A stretch of 37,753 nt of DNA from Dokdonella sp. (GTDB taxonomy: Bacteria > Pseudomonadota > Gammaproteobacteria > Xanthomonadales > Rhodanobacteraceae). The stretch spans positions 1-37,753 of the forward strand of contig NZ_JAHCAQ010000023.1 of the NCBI RefSeq assembly GCF_019634845.1, read 5' to 3'. The first letter of the stretch is position 1; each line of letters begins with the position of its first letter. The notes under the pieces are model-generated. The model was not told the DNA's origin and did no database searches. It saw only the letters and a list, made by a program, of their open reading frames with translations. This document shows, piece by piece, positions 16,456 to 24,232 of this stretch. The position numbers were made by a program, and so were the translations under genes.

Positions 16456-18956
16456 ACCATTCCAACCATCCCGCGGGCTGCTGCGGTGCGCACCGGGCCG
16501 CCATGCCGGCATCCGCGAAGGATCCGGTGTGCGGCATGAGCGTGGATCCGGCCACTGCCAAACACAGCGCCGAGCACGCGGGGCAGACCTGGTACTTCTG
16601 CAATCCGCGTTGCCGCGAGCGCTTCCTCGCCGAGCCGGCGCGTTATCTCGCGAGCGCCATGCCGGCATCCGCGAAGGATCCGGTGTGCGGCATGAGCGTG
16701 GATCCGGCCACGGCCAAACACAGCGCCGAGCACGCGGGGCAGACCTGGTACTTCTGCAATCCGCGTTGCCGCGAGCGCTTCCTCGCCGAGCCGGCGCGCT
16801 ATCTCGATCCGGGCGCCGCCGCCGCAGTGCCTGCCGCGCCGCCCGGCACGCTCTACACCTGCCCGATGCATCCGGAGATCGAGCAGGTCGGTCCGGGCAG
16901 TTGCCCCAAGTGCGGCATGGCGCTCGAGCCCAAGGACTTTGCGCTGGCTGAGGATGATGGCGAACTGCGCGCGGTGCGGCGCAAGGCGCTGCTCGCCGCC
17001 GTGCTCGCGCTGCCTCTGCTGCTGGTGGCGATGCTGCCGCACCTGGGCCTCTGGCATCCGGCGCCCGCGCTGGCCCACGCGCTGCGCGCGAGCGAATTGC
17101 TGCTGGCGGCACCGCTCGTGCTGTGGGCCGGCCTCGACTACTACCGCCGCGGCTGGCTCGGCCTCGTGCATCGCTCGCCCAACATGTACACGCTGATCGG
17201 CACCGGCGTGATCGTGGCGTTCACCTACAGCCTGGTGGCGATGTTCGCGCCCGGCTGGTTCCCGCCGGCGATGCGTGACGCGCACGGCACGGTCGGCGTG
17301 TACTTCGAGGCCGCCGGCGTGATCATCGCGCTCGCGCTGCTCGGCGAATGGCTCGAACTGCGTGCGCGCGGCAAGACTTCGGCCGCGCTGCGTGGCCTGC
17401 TCGACCTCGCCCCGCCGCTTGCCCATCGCGTCGATGCCCATGGCGCGGACGCCGACGTCGCCCTCGATCAGGTCGGCATCGGCGACCTGTTGCGCGTGCG
17501 TCCGGGCGAACGCGTGCCGGTCGACGGCCGCGTCGTCGAGGGCAGCAGCAGCATCGACGAATCGATGCTCAGCGGCGAGCCGATCCCGGTGGAGAAGCAG
17601 GCCGGCGACCGCCTCGTCGGCGGTACGCTCAACGGCCGCGGCAGCTTCGTCATGCGCGCCGACCGCGTCGGTCGCGACACCGTGCTGGCGCGCATCGTCG
17701 AGCTCGTGGCCAGCGCGCAGCGCAGCAAGGCACCGCTGCAGCGACTGGCCGATCGCGTGTCGGCGTGGTTCGTGCCCGCGGTGGTCGCGGTCGCGGTCGC
17801 GACCTTCCTGATCTGGTGGAGGTTCGGACCCGAACCGCGCCTGGCCTACGCCGTGGTCAACGCGGTGGCCGTGCTCATCATCGCCTGCCCCTGCGCACTC
17901 GGACTGGCCACGCCGATTTCGATCATGGTCGCGAGCGGGCGTGGCGCCGAACACGGCGTGCTGTTCCGCGAGGCCGCCGCGATCGAGCGCCTTGCCCAGG
18001 TCGACACGCTTGTGCTCGACAAGACCGGCACGCTGACCGAAGGCCGGCCGCAGCTCGCCGAGGTCATCGCGGCCAGTGGCCATGACGAGGCGCAGGTGCT
18101 CGGCTGGGCCGCCAGCCTCGAAGCGGTGAGCGAGCATCCGCTCGCGCACGCGGTACTGGCCGCGGCCGCCGCGCGCGACATCGTGGCGCAGCCGGTGCTG
18201 GATTTCGTCGCCGAGGTCGGCCGCGGCGTGCGCGGTACCGTCGGTGGCCACGCGATCGCGCTCGGCAATGCAGCGCTGCTGCGCGAGCTCGGCATTGCGC
18301 AGACGACGCTCGACGCGCTCGCGGCACCGCTGCGCGAGCAGGCCCGCTCGCTCATGTTCGTCGCGGTCGACGGCGCACTCGCCGGCGTGCTCGGCGCGCA
18401 CGATCCGCTCAAGACCGGAGCGCGCGAGGCGCTGGCCGCGTTGCGCGCGGACGGATTGCGCCTGGTCATGCTCAGCGGCGACAACGCGGCCAGTGCCGAA
18501 GCGGTCGGCCGGGCACTGGGCATCGACGAAGTGCAGGCGGGGCAATCACCGGCGGACAAGGCAGCGTGGGTGCAGGCGGCGCGTGCCCGTGGCCGGCGCG
18601 TGGCGATGGCCGGTGACGGCATCAACGATGCGCCCGCGCTGGCCGCGGCCGATGTCGGCATCGCGATGGGCAACGGCACCGACGTGGCGATGGAGAGCGC
18701 ACAGGTGACCCTGGTCAAGGGTGAGCTCGGCGGCATCGTGCGTGCACGTGCGCTGGCAGGCGCAACCGTGCGCAACATCCACCAGAACCTTGCCTTCGCG
18801 TTTCTCTACAACAGCCTCGGCGTGCCGCTCGCGGCGGGACTGGCGTGGCCGTTCACGGGCTGGCTGCTGAGTCCGATGGTCGCCGCGCTGGCGATGAGCC
18901 TGAGTTCGGTGTCGGTGATCAGCAACGCGCTGCGCCTGCGCCGCGTCGCGGTGTGA
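16452..18956 (+). CDS. Cu(I)-type P1B ATPase with duplicated YHS domain
   Basis: An 834-residue inner-membrane metal exporter (CopA/CopB-like). From the N terminus: a Cys/His-rich head ([10 protein letters not shown]), two near-identical YHS domains (about 18-66 and 70-118, each with [10 protein letters not shown] and FCNPRC), a heavy-metal-binding YTCPMHPEI...[10 protein letters not shown] motif (135-161), then the membrane part. Catalytic motifs are TGE-type SGEPIPVEK, metal-site CPC (479-481), phosphorylated Asp523 (DKTGTLTEG), the HP motif SEHPLAHA and GDGINDAP (721-728). NLAFAFLYN...P (779-792) and [11 protein letters not shown] (815-825) match the TM7/TM8 Cu(I) motifs (NX6YNX4P, MXXSS). 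It exports Cu(I) or Ag(I) from the cytoplasm. Confidence 0.93.
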   Translation: MNHSNHPAGCCGAHRAAMPASAKDPVCGMSVDPATAKHSAEHAGQTWYFCNPRCRERFLAEPARYLASAMPASAKDPVCGMSVDPATAKHSAEHAGQTWYFCNPRCRERFLAEPARYLDPGAAAAVPAAPPGTLYTCPMHPEIEQVGPGSCPKCGMALEPKDFALAEDDGELRAVRRKALLAAVLALPLLLVAMLPHLGLWHPAPALAHALRASELLLAAPLVLWAGLDYYRRGWLGLVHRSPNMYTLIGTGVIVAFTYSLVAMFAPGWFPPAMRDAHGTVGVYFEAAGVIIALALLGEWLELRARGKTSAALRGLLDLAPPLAHRVDAHGADADVALDQVGIGDLLRVRPGERVPVDGRVVEGSSSIDESMLSGEPIPVEKQAGDRLVGGTLNGRGSFVMRADRVGRDTVLARIVELVASAQRSKAPLQRLADRVSAWFVPAVVAVAVATFLIWWRFGPEPRLAYAVVNAVAVLIIACPCALGLATPISIMVASGRGAEHGVLFREAAAIERLAQVDTLVLDKTGTLTEGRPQLAEVIAASGHDEAQVLGWAASLEAVSEHPLAHAVLAAAAARDIVAQPVLDFVAEVGRGVRGTVGGHAIALGNAALLRELGIAQTTLDALAAPLREQARSLMFVAVDGALAGVLGAHDPLKTGAREALAALRADGLRLVMLSGDNAASAEAVGRALGIDEVQAGQSPADKAAWVQAARARGRRVAMAGDGINDAPALAAADVGIAMGNGTDVAMESAQVTLVKGELGGIVRARALAGATVRNIHQNLAFAFLYNSLGVPLAAGLAWPFTGWLLSPMVAALAMSLSSVSVISNALRLRRVAV
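16503..16806 (+). repeat. Recent in-frame tandem duplication of the YHS domain
   Basis: Unit 1 (16503-16650) and unit 2 (16659-16806) are 148 bp each, offset 156 bp (52 codons), and identical except at two positions: T16556 versus G16712, and T16643 versus C16799. Both changes are synonymous. Near-identity at silent sites means the copy arose very recently or is kept by gene conversion. Confidence 0.95.
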
Positions 18957-18981
18957 GCGCACCGCGCGCGACGCCGGCGGC

Positions 18982-19548
18982 TCAGAAGCTCGAGCCGGGC
19001 TCGCGCAGGAATGCCAGCTCGGCTGGCGTCGAGACGCGGCCGAGCGCGGCATTGCGATGCGGGTAGCGCCCGAAGCGGTCGATGATGGCCTTGTGGCGCA
19101 ACTCGAAGTCGAGGTTGTCGGGCAGCCCGAGCGCCTCGAACAGGCCGACCGCGAGCGTGTGGATGCACGGCGATTCGCTGTGCATGAACGGCAGGTACAC
19201 GAACAGGCGCTGCGGCGTCGGCAGGGTCAGGTCATGGCCGCCGGCAATGGCCTCCTGCGCCAGCGCCAGCGCCATCGGGTCGGCGGCGAACGCCAGCGCG
19301 GTGCCGCGATGGAGGTTGCGCGAGAACTGGTCGAGCACGATGAGCTCGGCCAGGCGTCCGCGGGCATCGGAGCGCCAGCCATGCAGCTCGCCCTGCACGG
19401 CCGCACGATGCAGCTCGCCGAAACGTGCGCCGATCTGCGCATCGAAGGCCGGATCGGCGCGCCACCACTGCGCCGGCTCGATCTCGTCGAACCAGAACTC
19501 GAGCACGCTGGCGCTGGAGGGCAGCGTCGCCATCGCCGGCTCAGGCAT
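18982..19548 (-). CDS. DUF924 family protein
   Basis: A 188-residue soluble helical protein. Family hallmarks are VLEFWFDEI...QWWR near the start, LAELIVLDQFSRNLHRGTALAFAADPMAL in the centre, RLFVYLPFMHSES and the end HRNAALGR. The ten or so helices resemble TPR arrangements; no biochemical role is established. The ATG at 19548 overlaps the stop of the DUF465 gene (19541-19543); an ATG at 19533 (MATLPSS) gives the more usual N terminus for the family and has gag about 8 nt upstream, so either start is possible. It is the last gene of the exporter-DUF465-DUF924 run and converges on the copper ATPase. Confidence 0.87.
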   Translation of the reverse strand: MPEPAMATLPSSASVLEFWFDEIEPAQWWRADPAFDAQIGARFGELHRAAVQGELHGWRSDARGRLAELIVLDQFSRNLHRGTALAFAADPMALALAQEAIAGGHDLTLPTPQRLFVYLPFMHSESPCIHTLAVGLFEALGLPDNLDFELRHKAIIDRFGRYPHRNAALGRVSTPAELAFLREPGSSF

Positions 19549-19747
19549 CGAGGTCGGGAATGAGCCGGCTCTCGAGCCAGGCGATCATGTCCTTGAGCCG
19601 CAGCTTGCGCTTCTTCATGCGCGTCAGCTGCAGCTCGTCGCAGCCCGGATCGGCACGCAGGCGCGCGATCGCATCGTCGAGATCGCGATGCTCGATCTTG
19701 AGTTCGGTGAGTTTGCGCACGAGGGCGGCGGGATCGTCGGGAGCCAT
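19541..19747 (-). CDS. DUF465 family protein (YdcH-like)
   Basis: A 68-residue helical-hairpin protein. The DUF465 pattern is plain: LKIEHRDLDDAIARL, then DELQLTRMKKRKLRLKDMIAWLES. Proteins of this family are short coiled-coil hairpins of unknown function that resemble SlyX. The start MAPDDPAAL at 19747 has only a poor ribosome binding site. Its 3' end overlaps the 5' end of the DUF924 gene. The exporter gene stops 66 bp upstream. Confidence 0.88.
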   Translation of the reverse strand: MAPDDPAALVRKLTELKIEHRDLDDAIARLRADPGCDELQLTRMKKRKLRLKDMIAWLESRLIPDLDA

Positions 19748-19813
19748 GGCCGTGGACGCAGTCTAGCAAGAGGTCGGCGCCGAAGGCTGCCGGCGCGATC
19801 GACCGGCGTGTGC

Positions 19814-20371
19814 TCAGCGCAGCGCCACCCACACCGCCAGCAGCACGAACAGCACCGCCGCCGCGGCATGCGCGCTGCGCATCGGTAGCCGCGCTGCAAA
19901 GCGCGCACCGAGCCACACCACCGGCACGTTGGCCAGCAGCATGCCGAGCGTGGTGCCGATCACGACCTGCCACAACGGTTGGTACTGGGCCGCCAGCACG
20001 AGCGTGGCGACCTGGGTCTTGTCGCCCATCTCGGCGAGGAAGAAGGCGAACACGCTGGCGACGAACACGCCATGCCGGCCCGAAGACGCCGCCGCATCGT
20101 CGTCGATGCGGTCGGGGATCAGCATCCACACGCCCATCGCCAGCAGGCTCGCGGCGACGATCCACTTGAGCAGTTCGGGCGTGAGCCAATGCGCCAGCAG
20201 CGCTCCGGCGCCACCGGCCAGCGTATGGTTGAGCAGCGTGGCGGTCAGGATGCCGAGGCAAATCGGCAGCGGTTGCCGGTAGCGCGCGGCCAACAGCAGC
20301 GACAGCAGTTGGGTCTTGTCGCCAATTTCCGCCAGCGCGACGGCGGCGGTCGACACGAACAGGGCCTGCAT
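19814..20371 (-). CDS. UPF0016/TMEM165-family manganese exporter (MneA-like)
   Basis: A 185-residue inner-membrane protein with six predicted membrane segments in two homologous halves. Each half carries the family motif ExGDKT: AEIGDKTQ (14-21) and AEMGDKTQ (113-120). Family members (human TMEM165, yeast Gdt1, Vibrio MneA) are cation/H+ antiporters moving Mn2+ and Ca2+; bacterial ones export Mn2+. The upstream leader (20442-20569) holds a yybP-ykoY manganese riboswitch, which supports a manganese role directly from the sequence. ATG 20371 has ggag 7 nt upstream; upstream in-frame starts would read through the riboswitch and are rejected. Confidence 0.93.
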   Translation of the reverse strand: MQALFVSTAAVALAEIGDKTQLLSLLLAARYRQPLPICLGILTATLLNHTLAGGAGALLAHWLTPELLKWIVAASLLAMGVWMLIPDRIDDDAAASSGRHGVFVASVFAFFLAEMGDKTQVATLVLAAQYQPLWQVVIGTTLGMLLANVPVVWLGARFAARLPMRSAHAAAAVLFVLLAVWVALR

Positions 20372-20441
20372 GGGTACTCCGGTCGGACCAGGACAAGCAC
20401 GCGATGGCACACGCGCGCGGTCCCGGCCCGGGTCTCGCGGC

Positions 20442-20569
20442 GTGCACCAAAGGTCTTGCCACGCGGCAGGCCGATGCCGCCGCGGCGCGCGCCATGGCTG
20501 GTTCGCCAAGCATGTTGACGCGCGCGACACGACCGCGGCCGTGCCCGACTACTCCCCGATGGAGTGCGC
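20442..20569 (-). ncRNA. yybP-ykoY manganese riboswitch
   Basis: On the minus strand, in the leader of the UPF0016 exporter gene, the conserved blocks of this class occur in order: cggggagtag (around 20549-20558), cgtcaacatgctt (20508-20520), and ggcaagaccttt (near 20449-20460). These are the two Mn2+-binding internal loops (GGGGAGUAG and GCAAGACC) and the conserved CAACAU of the second arm, joined by GC-rich helices. About 70 nt separate the last block from the ATG. That segment includes ggtccgaccggag, where the Shine-Dalgarno could pair with upstream bases, so control may be translational. High manganese would turn on the exporter. Confidence 0.9.
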
Positions 20570-20696
20570 GCAGTGTAGAGGTCCGCCGCGGCCGCGTCAT
20601 CCCGACCGGCGCGCAGCGCACCGGTCACGCCTCGATGTCGCGACCGCAGCGCCATCGTTCGTTATGGTTCGGAGCGGCCATGGGTGGACGACTCGC

Positions 20697-23033
20697 ATGA
20701 AGGTGCACTTGTTGTTGGGAACGATCTGCAAGCTTGGCATCGTGGCCGGCGCCGGGATTGCTTCGGTGCAGGCTGCGCTGCCGGTTCGCATCAACGACAG
20801 TGGCCAGACGCGGTGCTATGCCGGCGCCGGAGATACCACGGTCGTGGTGACGGCCTGCAGCAACACGCAGTGGCCCGGCCAGGATGGCGCCAGCGGACGC
20901 GACGCGGGCGGCGTGACCAAGCTCGGCGGCGGCGCGGCCGGCTTTGATTTCAGCAAGATCGCCAACAACGGCAGCGAACTGCCGGCCGGCGCGGCCCCCG
21001 GCAGTGCGCCGACCGACTGGGGCTGCACGCGCGACAACGTGACGGGATTGTTGTGGCGCATCGTGCCCGACACCAACCTGAGCTGGAGCGGCGCGCAGGT
21101 CGCCGCTCGCGGGCTCGCCGCCGGCGCCAGCTGCGGCCGCTCCGACTGGCGGTTGCCCGACCACCACGAGCTGCTCGGCATCGTGCACTACGGAGCGAAC
21201 TCACCGGCGCTCGATGGCAACTATTTCCCGGCTCTCGCCGCCGGCTTTCACTGGACGCGCGAGGCCGACCCCACGGCGCCGCCGCAACGCGCGCGCGTGG
21301 TCAACCTCATCGGTGGCTTCGTGCACGGCATCGACGCCGTTGAAGCTGCCGACGCACTGTATGTCAGTGGCGGTAACTACCATGGCGCGCCCGTGCGCAA
21401 TCCCGATGGCAGCGTCAGCGACCCGCATACCGGCCTGCAGTGGGATGCCTGCGCGCTGGGCGAGGATGCCGCCAACCAGTGCAATGGCACCGCGCTCAGC
21501 TACAACTGGCAGAACGCACTCAAGGAAGTGCGCACGCGCAACCAGCAGAACTGGCACGGGCATGGCGACTGGCGACTGCCCAATGTCAAGGAACTGGCCA
21601 GCCTCATCGAGATCGGCAGCGCCTGGCCGGCGCTCGATGCCACGACGTCGCCCAATGCGCCCCCGACCGCGCATTGGAGCTCGACCACCGACGACAAGGC
21701 ATGGCGCATGGCCTGGGCTGCGTTTTTCGGCACCGGCAACGTGTTCGCCAAGGACAAGGCGACAACGGCCGCTCTGCGGCTGGTGCGCACCGCCACCGCT
21801 GCCGCCACCGGCACGGCCCGCGACGGCCTGTTCGAGGACGGCTTCGACCTCGTCGCGCTGCCACCGGCGCCGGCTGCCGCCGCACTCGCCCTCGTCAGTG
21901 TCGTGACCGACGGCGGCGTGCCGATCGATCGTAACAACTACGTCACCGGCAGCATGGTGATCACGCGCAGCGACGGCAGCGTGGACTACGCCGGCACGCT
22001 GCAGATCCGCGGTCGCGGCAACTCGACCTGGAACATGCCCAAGAAGCCCTACCGCATCAAGCTCGACGCCAAGTCGAAACTGCTCGGCATGAATTCGAGC
22101 AAGCACTGGGCGCTGCTGGCCAACTACGCCGACAAGTCGCTGCTGCGCAACTCCATCGCGCTGTCGCTGGGCCAGGACATGGCGATGGCCTGGTCGCCCG
22201 ACTCGCGCATGGTGCGGGCCGAGCTCAATGGTCAGTACATCGGCATCTACCAGCTCATCGAGACGATCCGCGTCGACTCCGACCGCGTCGACATCACTGA
22301 GATCGAACCGGGCGACGTGGCGCTGCCCGAAGTCAGTGGCGGCTACCTGTTCGAGATCGACAAGAGGCGCGACTGCGCCGCCAACGTGCTGCTGGAAACC
22401 ACGCGGCACGTGCCGATCTGCATCGACACGCCCGACGAGGACGCCATCGTGCCGCAGCAGTACGCCTGGATCGGCAGCTACATCCAGGGCATGGAGGACG
22501 CGCTCTACGCGCCCGACTTTGCCGATCCGGCGCAGGGCTATCGCGCCTGGCTCAATCCCGACAGCTTCATCGACTGGTATCTCGTCAACGAGCTCACGGC
22601 CAATGTCGATGCCGCCGACTTCAGCAGCATCTGGAACTACAAGGACCGCAACGGCCTGATCGAGCGCGGTCCGCTGTGGGATTTCGACCTCGGCACCGGC
22701 AACGCCAACTATTGTGCATGCGCCAATCCGCAGGGCTGGTGGGTACACGGCGGCACCTGGTACGAGCGCCTGTTCGCCGACCCGTGGTTCGCGGCACGCG
22801 TGCGCGCGCGCTGGGACGCGCTCAAGCCGGGCCTGCTCGATAGCTTGCCGCAACGCATCGACCAGCTCGCCGCACCGCTGCGCGGCGCGGTCGATGCCAA
22901 CTTCAACCGCTGGCCACTGCTCGATGGCTACACCTGGCCCAACGTCATCGTCACCGGCTCGTGGCAGGGCGAACTCGCCTACAACCGCGACTGGCTGCGC
23001 CAGCGCATCGATTGGCTCGATGCCAATCTCTAG
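20697..23033 (+). CDS. Secreted DUF1566-CotH kinase fusion protein
   Basis: A 778-residue exported protein. Residues 1-26 are a signal peptide (ending ASVQA). Two DUF1566/Lcl-type lectin-like repeats follow, about 100-235 and 245-365, each with SDWRLPDHHEL or GDWRLPNVKEL and TGLLW or TGLQW blocks. A linker GLFEDGFD (377-384) matches the FxDGF tag common in secreted proteins of Dokdonella-like bacteria (from memory, not checked). The rest is a CotH-kinase domain: RGRGNSTWNMPKKPYRIKLD from 438, HWALLANYADKSLLRNSIAL, NELTANVDAADF and WDFDLGTGN from 661. CotH family members are atypical protein kinases with a metal-binding Asp near the end. ATG 20697 begins the signal peptide; weak gggtgg lies upstream. 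Confidence 0.88.
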   Translation: MKVHLLLGTICKLGIVAGAGIASVQAALPVRINDSGQTRCYAGAGDTTVVVTACSNTQWPGQDGASGRDAGGVTKLGGGAAGFDFSKIANNGSELPAGAAPGSAPTDWGCTRDNVTGLLWRIVPDTNLSWSGAQVAARGLAAGASCGRSDWRLPDHHELLGIVHYGANSPALDGNYFPALAAGFHWTREADPTAPPQRARVVNLIGGFVHGIDAVEAADALYVSGGNYHGAPVRNPDGSVSDPHTGLQWDACALGEDAANQCNGTALSYNWQNALKEVRTRNQQNWHGHGDWRLPNVKELASLIEIGSAWPALDATTSPNAPPTAHWSSTTDDKAWRMAWAAFFGTGNVFAKDKATTAALRLVRTATAAATGTARDGLFEDGFDLVALPPAPAAAALALVSVVTDGGVPIDRNNYVTGSMVITRSDGSVDYAGTLQIRGRGNSTWNMPKKPYRIKLDAKSKLLGMNSSKHWALLANYADKSLLRNSIALSLGQDMAMAWSPDSRMVRAELNGQYIGIYQLIETIRVDSDRVDITEIEPGDVALPEVSGGYLFEIDKRRDCAANVLLETTRHVPICIDTPDEDAIVPQQYAWIGSYIQGMEDALYAPDFADPAQGYRAWLNPDSFIDWYLVNELTANVDAADFSSIWNYKDRNGLIERGPLWDFDLGTGNANYCACANPQGWWVHGGTWYERLFADPWFAARVRARWDALKPGLLDSLPQRIDQLAAPLRGAVDANFNRWPLLDGYTWPNVIVTGSWQGELAYNRDWLRQRIDWLDANL

Positions 23034-23131
23034 GAATGTCGGGAGCGCCCACGCGACGGGCTTAACCGACGGAATTACAACAACAATAGTGTCATCGGCA
23101 GGACCCGCGAGGTGACGTTGCGGCACCGGCT

Positions 23132-23165
23132 TGACGTGCAAATGCGACGCATTATCATTTGCACG
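23132..23165 (+). promoter_or_regulatory. Promoter of hemP with overlapping Fur-like operator
   Basis: A -35 TTGACG (23132-23137) and -10 TATCAT (23155-23160) are 17 bp apart, with a start near 23167. A perfect inverted repeat, gtgcaaatg (23137-23145) and catttgcac (23157-23165), brackets the -10. The right part gcattatcattt resembles the Fur half-site AATCATTATC. An iron-repressed promoter for a heme-uptake gene is a sound reading of known HemP regulation; the Fur assignment is inference. Confidence 0.65.
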
Positions 23166-23185
23166 TCTTCCAGCGGAGCTGCGCC

Positions 23186-23380
23186 ATGTTCGATTCGATC
23201 GCCTCGCCCTCTGTCGCGGAATCCACCGCCTGCCCGCTCGACCCGGTTGCGCCAGGCCGCGCGCCGCGCATCGGCAGCGGCCAGTTGCTGGCGGGTGCGC
23301 GCGAACTCGTCATCGAACATGCGGGCCAGGAATACCACCTGCGCCTGACCCGCAACGACAGGCTCATCCTCACCAAATGA
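23186..23380 (+). CDS. hemP: Hemin uptake protein HemP
   Basis: A 64-residue protein. The C-terminal 40 residues match the HemP/HmuP family: SGQLLAGARELVIEHAGQEYHLRLTRNDRLILTK, ending exactly as family members do. HemP proteins are small basic factors needed for hemin uptake; in some species they act as positive regulators of the heme receptor gene together with Fur. ATG 23186 has ggag 7 nt upstream and begins after the mapped promoter; an upstream in-frame ATG at 23159 lies inside the promoter. The downstream gene of unknown function is probably in the same unit. Confidence 0.88.
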   Translation: MFDSIASPSVAESTACPLDPVAPGRAPRIGSGQLLAGARELVIEHAGQEYHLRLTRNDRLILTK

Positions 23381-23428
23381 GGCCGCTGGCAGCGCTGCCA
23401 CGCGCAGGCGGCGTGACGCTCGCGCAAG

Positions 23429-23446
23429 CCCGCCTCTCGAGGCGGG
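23429..23446 (+). other. Stem-loop between hemP and the next gene
   Basis: Arms cccgcct (23429-23435) and aggcggg (23440-23446) form a perfect 7-bp stem with a ctcg loop, just before the ribosome binding site of the next gene. Only ttcg follows, so it is a poor terminator; attenuation, RNA processing or stabilisation of the short hemP message are alternatives. Confidence 0.45.
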
Positions 23447-23464
23447 TTCGACAGGAGCATGGCG

Positions 23465-24103
23465 ATGATCGACTGTGATGACAGCCTGGCTGGCGTGTTG
23501 GCCGAACCCGACCTGGAGCCGTCAGCCGGTGTCGATGCCCTCGTGACGCGCAGCGCGGGATCGTTGCAGCAGCGGCTGGCCGACCTGCTGTGCCAGCTCG
23601 GTCCGGTGCTGTGGCTCGAGCGGCCGCTGCCGCGGGCCGGTGGTACACCGCTGCCGGGCCCGGGCGCGCTGTACGCGCCCGACCTGCCCGCCTTCGGCGC
23701 CTGCGCGCGGCTCGATGCCCACGTCACGATGACGACGGCCGGCCCACGCGAATGGCTGTGCCTGTGCGATGCCCAGGCGCGCTGCGTGGCCAGGTTGTTC
23801 CTGCTGCCCGACAGCGACTGTTTGGCCTGGGACCAGATGCTCGATGCCTGCGGCCTGGTGCCGGTGCACGGCGCGGCCGAACGCCGGCGCAATGCCTGCG
23901 ATGCGCTGCTGCGCAGCCTGCGCGCACGCGGCAACCTGGCTTGGCGCGCGCGCGTGTTGCGCTTCCGCATGCGGCACCGGTCCTGGCGCCGTGAGCTGAC
24001 AGCCGAAGCGCCGCTGCGCCTGTCGCTGCTCGGCCATGAACTGGCCAGCCACATCACGCGCGATGAAGGCGCCGAATGGGTGAGCGCGTTTCGCCTCGAA
24101 TGA
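23465..24103 (+). CDS. Hypothetical protein downstream of hemP
   Basis: A 212-residue soluble protein of unknown family. It has several cysteines (LLCQLGPV, LCLCDAQARC, DACGLV), a central hydrophobic stretch (VTMTTAGPREWLCLCDAQARCVARLFLLP), and a very basic C-terminal region (RSLRARGNLAWRARVLRFRMRHRSWRREL), followed by LGHELASHI. No signal peptide or membrane span is seen. aggag lies 7 nt before ATG 23465; the ATG at 23459 is only 1 nt from it and so less likely. The position behind hemP suggests a role in heme or iron use, for example heme handling in the cytoplasm, but I see no HemS/ChuX signature. Confidence 0.7.
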   Translation: MIDCDDSLAGVLAEPDLEPSAGVDALVTRSAGSLQQRLADLLCQLGPVLWLERPLPRAGGTPLPGPGALYAPDLPAFGACARLDAHVTMTTAGPREWLCLCDAQARCVARLFLLPDSDCLAWDQMLDACGLVPVHGAAERRRNACDALLRSLRARGNLAWRARVLRFRMRHRSWRRELTAEAPLRLSLLGHELASHITRDEGAEWVSAFRLE

Positions 24104-24232
24104 GGCGAGGCGTCCGCGTGCCGAATCGGAGCGGCGGCGCAACGGCGGCGGCCGCACTGCGCCATCGCTCCGGCTGCAAGTCGTGGCCGCGATGATGCAG
24201 CGATCGCGCCGTCACCGGCGCGTGGCGTGCGC

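Noticed and set aside
15271-17112. Single 613-codon minus frame joining the low-GC gap with the region opposite the MerR and ATPase genes
   Set aside because: Most of it is antisense to real genes; only the last 84 codons looked protein-like and are listed at low confidence.
16158-18545. Long open frame on the minus strand (about 795 codons)
   Set aside because: It lies antisense to the P-type ATPase and the MerR gene. Its product is rich in Arg, Ala and His and has no domain pattern; in GC-rich genomes such frames arise opposite real genes.
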